Source: Rhizobium sp. Q54 (GTDB lineage Bacteria > Pseudomonadota > Alphaproteobacteria > Rhizobiales > Beijerinckiaceae). Taken from it: a DNA stretch of 7,984 nt. How positions within the stretch are numbered: the first letter of the stretch is position 1; each line of letters begins with the position of its first letter. The stretch is taken from contig CAMDKB010000209.1 of NCBI GenBank assembly GCA_945901195.1, positions 1-7,984 of the forward strand, written 5' to 3'. This document shows, in pieces, positions 6,763 to 7,984 of the stretch. The notes beneath the pieces were generated by a model. The model was not told the origin of the DNA, ran no database searches, and saw only the letters and a program-made list of their open reading frames with translations. A program made the position numbers and the translations under genes.

Positions 6763-6780
6763 GCGGTCCGTGCAGACCGC
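6763..6780. promoter_or_regulatory. Operator-like inverted repeat upstream of the pcm-like gene
   Basis: GCGGTC (6763-6768) and GACCGC (6775-6780) are perfect 6-base inverted arms around a 6-base spacer, 31-48 bases upstream of the ATG at 6732. A second, shorter dyad with the same core in opposite order, GACCG-TT-CGGTC, lies at 6842-6853. The position fits an operator or a 5'-leader hairpin. No regulator is recognised. Confidence 0.4.
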
Positions 6781-6871
6781 ACCTCAGACCATGCGCCGCT
6801 TATAGGTTTCGTACGGCGGGTTGTCCATAACTGGCGTAGCTGACCGTTCGGTCGCCTGGAAACTGCTGTTC

Positions 6872-6902
6872 AAAAAAAATCCCCGCAGGTTCGCTACGGG
6901 GA
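6872..6902 (-). terminator. Intrinsic terminator of the secreted Ala/Pro-rich protein gene
   Basis: On the - strand TCCCCGTAG and CTGCGGGGA form a 9-bp stem (one G-U pair) around the loop CGAAC, followed directly by eight T residues (6872-6879). It starts 27 bases after the TAG stop at 6929. This is a classic Rho-independent terminator acting only in the - direction, and it separates this gene from the pcm-like gene downstream. Confidence 0.92.
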
Positions 6903-6928
6903 ATTCCAATAAAGCCTGTGTGTGCTGA

Positions 6929-7603
6929 CTATGCGCCCGAACCACCGCCGAGGCGCTTGTTGCATTCGCTGTAATATCCGCCGCCCTTCTGGATCCAGTT
7001 CAGGCCGCCATTGCCGCCACTATTGGCTGTCTTGTTGGCATTATACTGATCGAGACAGGTTTTTTGACGCTGCTGGCCTGGTTTCTGGGTGGCATATTTA
7101 GCGTCGATCTTGGACGGGAACACGGACGAACTCGCTGCAGCCGGGGCGGCAGGCTTCGCAGTTGCGGCAGGGGTTGTGGGCGCCGCAGGCGTAGCAACAG
7201 CCGGCGGTTTCAGCGGATTAGCCTGCGCAGCGGCAGGTGCCGCGGGTGTCGCGGGAACAGCGGGTTTTGGAGGCGCTGCTTGCGCGTTGGCAGGCGCAGG
7301 CTTGGCTCCAGCGGCGGGTGCCGCTGCGGGAGAAGTCGCGGGGACTGCCGCAGGTGCTGTCGCGGCCGCTGGGGTCACAACTGGCGTCGCAGGCTTCTGT
7401 GCTGATTCGGTCCGGCATTTGGAAAGGAACTGCGGCCAGGTCTGATTGCCGGTGGCGTTTGCAGATTTTGCAGTCTGCCATTTGTCGCCGCACTGCTTCA
7501 TCACATCCTGCGATGCGTTCTGTGCGAAGACAGGGAATGCTACGACAATTCCTGCGAGTATGACAGACATGCCGCCTGTCAGTTTGGCGATCTTAGTCGA
7601 CAT
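6929..7603 (-). CDS. Secreted Ala/Pro-rich protein with N- and C-terminal paired-cysteine domains
   Basis: A 224-residue exported protein of unknown function. Residues 1-27 are a Sec signal peptide (MSTKIAK, hydrophobic core, cleavage after VFA). Residues ~30-66 form a small domain with Cys38 and Cys63 (CGDKWQTAKSA, then TWPQFLSKC). Residues ~70-158 are a linker made almost wholly of Ala and Pro with Thr, Val and Lys. Residues ~160-217 are a second Cys domain: FPSKIDAKYA, CLDQYNANK (Cys183), then GGGYYSECNKRL (Cys214). The two domains share a C-x3-W/Y-x-(T/A)-x-K pattern and a second Cys after an aromatic segment, so they may be related and disulphide-linked in the periplasm. They recall the short Cys repeats of PsiF-like proteins, but I assign no function. 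The frame stays open to 7951; the ATG at 7603 is chosen because GGAG lies 9 bases upstream and the signal peptide starts there. Strong terminators flank the gene, so it is probably monocistronic. Confidence 0.85.
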   Translation of the reverse strand: MSTKIAKLTGGMSVILAGIVVAFPVFAQNASQDVMKQCGDKWQTAKSANATGNQTWPQFLSKCRTESAQKPATPVVTPAAATAPAAVPATSPAAAPAAGAKPAPANAQAAPPKPAVPATPAAPAAAQANPLKPPAVATPAAPTTPAATAKPAAPAAASSSVFPSKIDAKYATQKPGQQRQKTCLDQYNANKTANSGGNGGLNWIQKGGGYYSECNKRLGGGSGA

Positions 7604-7819
7604 ATTAATCTTCTCCATTGCGCAGGGGACGCTGTTTGTCCGCCTGTTGAGCGCCTCCTGCATTTGTCTGCAGCGACGCATATTACGCTTATAATCGGTG
7701 CGAAATGAACCGGTCTTGAATAAAAAATTAGACTGCCATTCATTGCCCACAGAATTTTTACAGACTGGTGCGCGACCAAATGAGTGAAGCTCCTGAGATT
7801 CAAAGAGAATAACAAAATT
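7604..7819 (-). other. Upstream region of the secreted-protein gene, no gene seen
   Basis: These 216 bases lie between the 7820-7862 terminator and the chosen start. A - strand frame in phase with the downstream gene stays open here, but it would run back through the terminator and into the end of the neighbouring gene, so it is not coding. GGAG at 7613-7616 is the ribosome binding site for the 7603 ATG. The AT-rich core TTATAA (7689-7694) is the best -10-like element, about 85 bases upstream of the ATG, but no good -35 is paired with it. CTGCA/TGCAG (7658-7673) is a small inverted repeat. Confidence 0.5.
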
Positions 7820-7862
7820 AAAAAAAGACGCCGGTCCCGGGAACATTCCGGTGGCCGGCGTC
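7820..7862 (-). terminator. Intrinsic terminator of the gene entering from the right edge
   Basis: On the - strand GACGCCGG and CCGGCGTC form a perfect 8-bp outer stem, with a further 6-bp inner stem (one G-U pair) closing a three-base loop, followed directly by seven T residues (7820-7826). It lies about 40 bases after the TGA at 7900-7902. A textbook Rho-independent terminator in the - direction. Confidence 0.92.
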
Positions 7863-7899
7863 AAGGCTCCTATGCGAAGGGTAAAACCTTCAGCTTGGA

Positions 7900-7984
7900 T
7901 CAGCGAGAGACAGTGAGGGGAGCTGCTGTCGGTTCGCCGATTTCGACCCATACGTTCTGCTGCGTCTGCGATTGACGCTTCACG
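7900..7984 (-). CDS. C-terminal end of an unidentified gene (partial at window edge)
   Basis: On the - strand a frame open from the window edge encodes at least 27 residues, ending NVWVEIGEPTAAPLTVSR before a TGA at 7900-7902. Of the three - strand frames this is the one whose stop sits a normal distance (about 40 bases) before the strong terminator at 7820-7862. One other frame starts with a stop at the edge, and the third runs on through the terminator. The product is not recognised from so short a piece. Confidence 0.6.
   Translation of the reverse strand, partial: VKRQSQTQQNVWVEIGEPTAAPLTVSR

Noticed and set aside
7089..7445. Ala/Gly-rich + strand frame that looks like a low-complexity membrane protein
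   Set aside because: It is the reverse reading of the Ala/Pro linker codons of the secreted protein; the repetitive look comes from that composition.
7690..7695. Perfect TATAAT on the + strand
   Set aside because: No -35 element lies at a usable distance and there is no + strand gene downstream to serve.
7604..7951. N-terminal extension of the secreted protein to an upstream ATG
   Set aside because: The extension would pass through a strong intrinsic terminator and the end of the neighbouring gene, and would bury the signal peptide in the middle of the protein.
1..7984. CRISPR array, tRNA, rRNA, riboswitch or defence island
   Set aside because: I looked on both strands and saw no regularly spaced repeats, tRNA-like cloverleaf ends, rRNA-like sequence or recognisable defence genes.

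Overview
The window looks like chromosomal DNA of an alphaproteobacterium, probably of the order Hyphomicrobiales (Rhizobiales). Three things point there: a PopZ/DUF2497 polar organiser, the gene order pcm-like / tolC / popZ / valS (which I recall from Caulobacter and rhizobial genomes), and a secreted Ala/Pro-rich protein with paired-cysteine end domains of a kind I associate with this order. Genus cannot be read from the sequence.

Layout from left to right. Bases 1-277 are remnants on the + strand: the last 42 codons of an IS630-type transposase, its probable right end, and the first ~31 codons of a TMEM175-like (DUF1211) channel gene that is cut off after its first transmembrane helix. Every intact gene is on the - strand, so transcription runs right to left: valS (305-3172), popZ (3284-4216), a TolC-type outer-membrane efflux protein (4405-5835), a protein-L-isoaspartate methyltransferase family gene (6025-6732), and a secreted Ala/Pro-rich protein (6929-7603). 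The last ends at a strong intrinsic terminator (6872-6902). The 3' end of one more - strand gene (7900-7984) enters at the right edge and has its own intrinsic terminator (7820-7862).

The two terminators make the secreted-protein gene a separate unit. The pcm-like, tolC, popZ and valS genes have no clear intrinsic terminator between them and are separated by 102-188 bases. They could be read partly together, but the spacers are long enough to hold promoters. The tolC-popZ spacer is rich in inverted repeats, and two GANTC (CcrM-type) sites lie at the popZ start. A GC-rich inverted repeat lies just upstream of the pcm-like gene.

The window is mostly ordinary core genome. I see no defence system, CRISPR array, tRNA, rRNA or complete mobile element. 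The points most worth a second look are the duplicated paired-cysteine domains of the secreted protein, the long Pro/Gln/Tyr-rich PopZ linker, the non-canonical motifs of the methyltransferase, the repeat-rich spacer upstream of popZ, and the decayed junction at the left edge.
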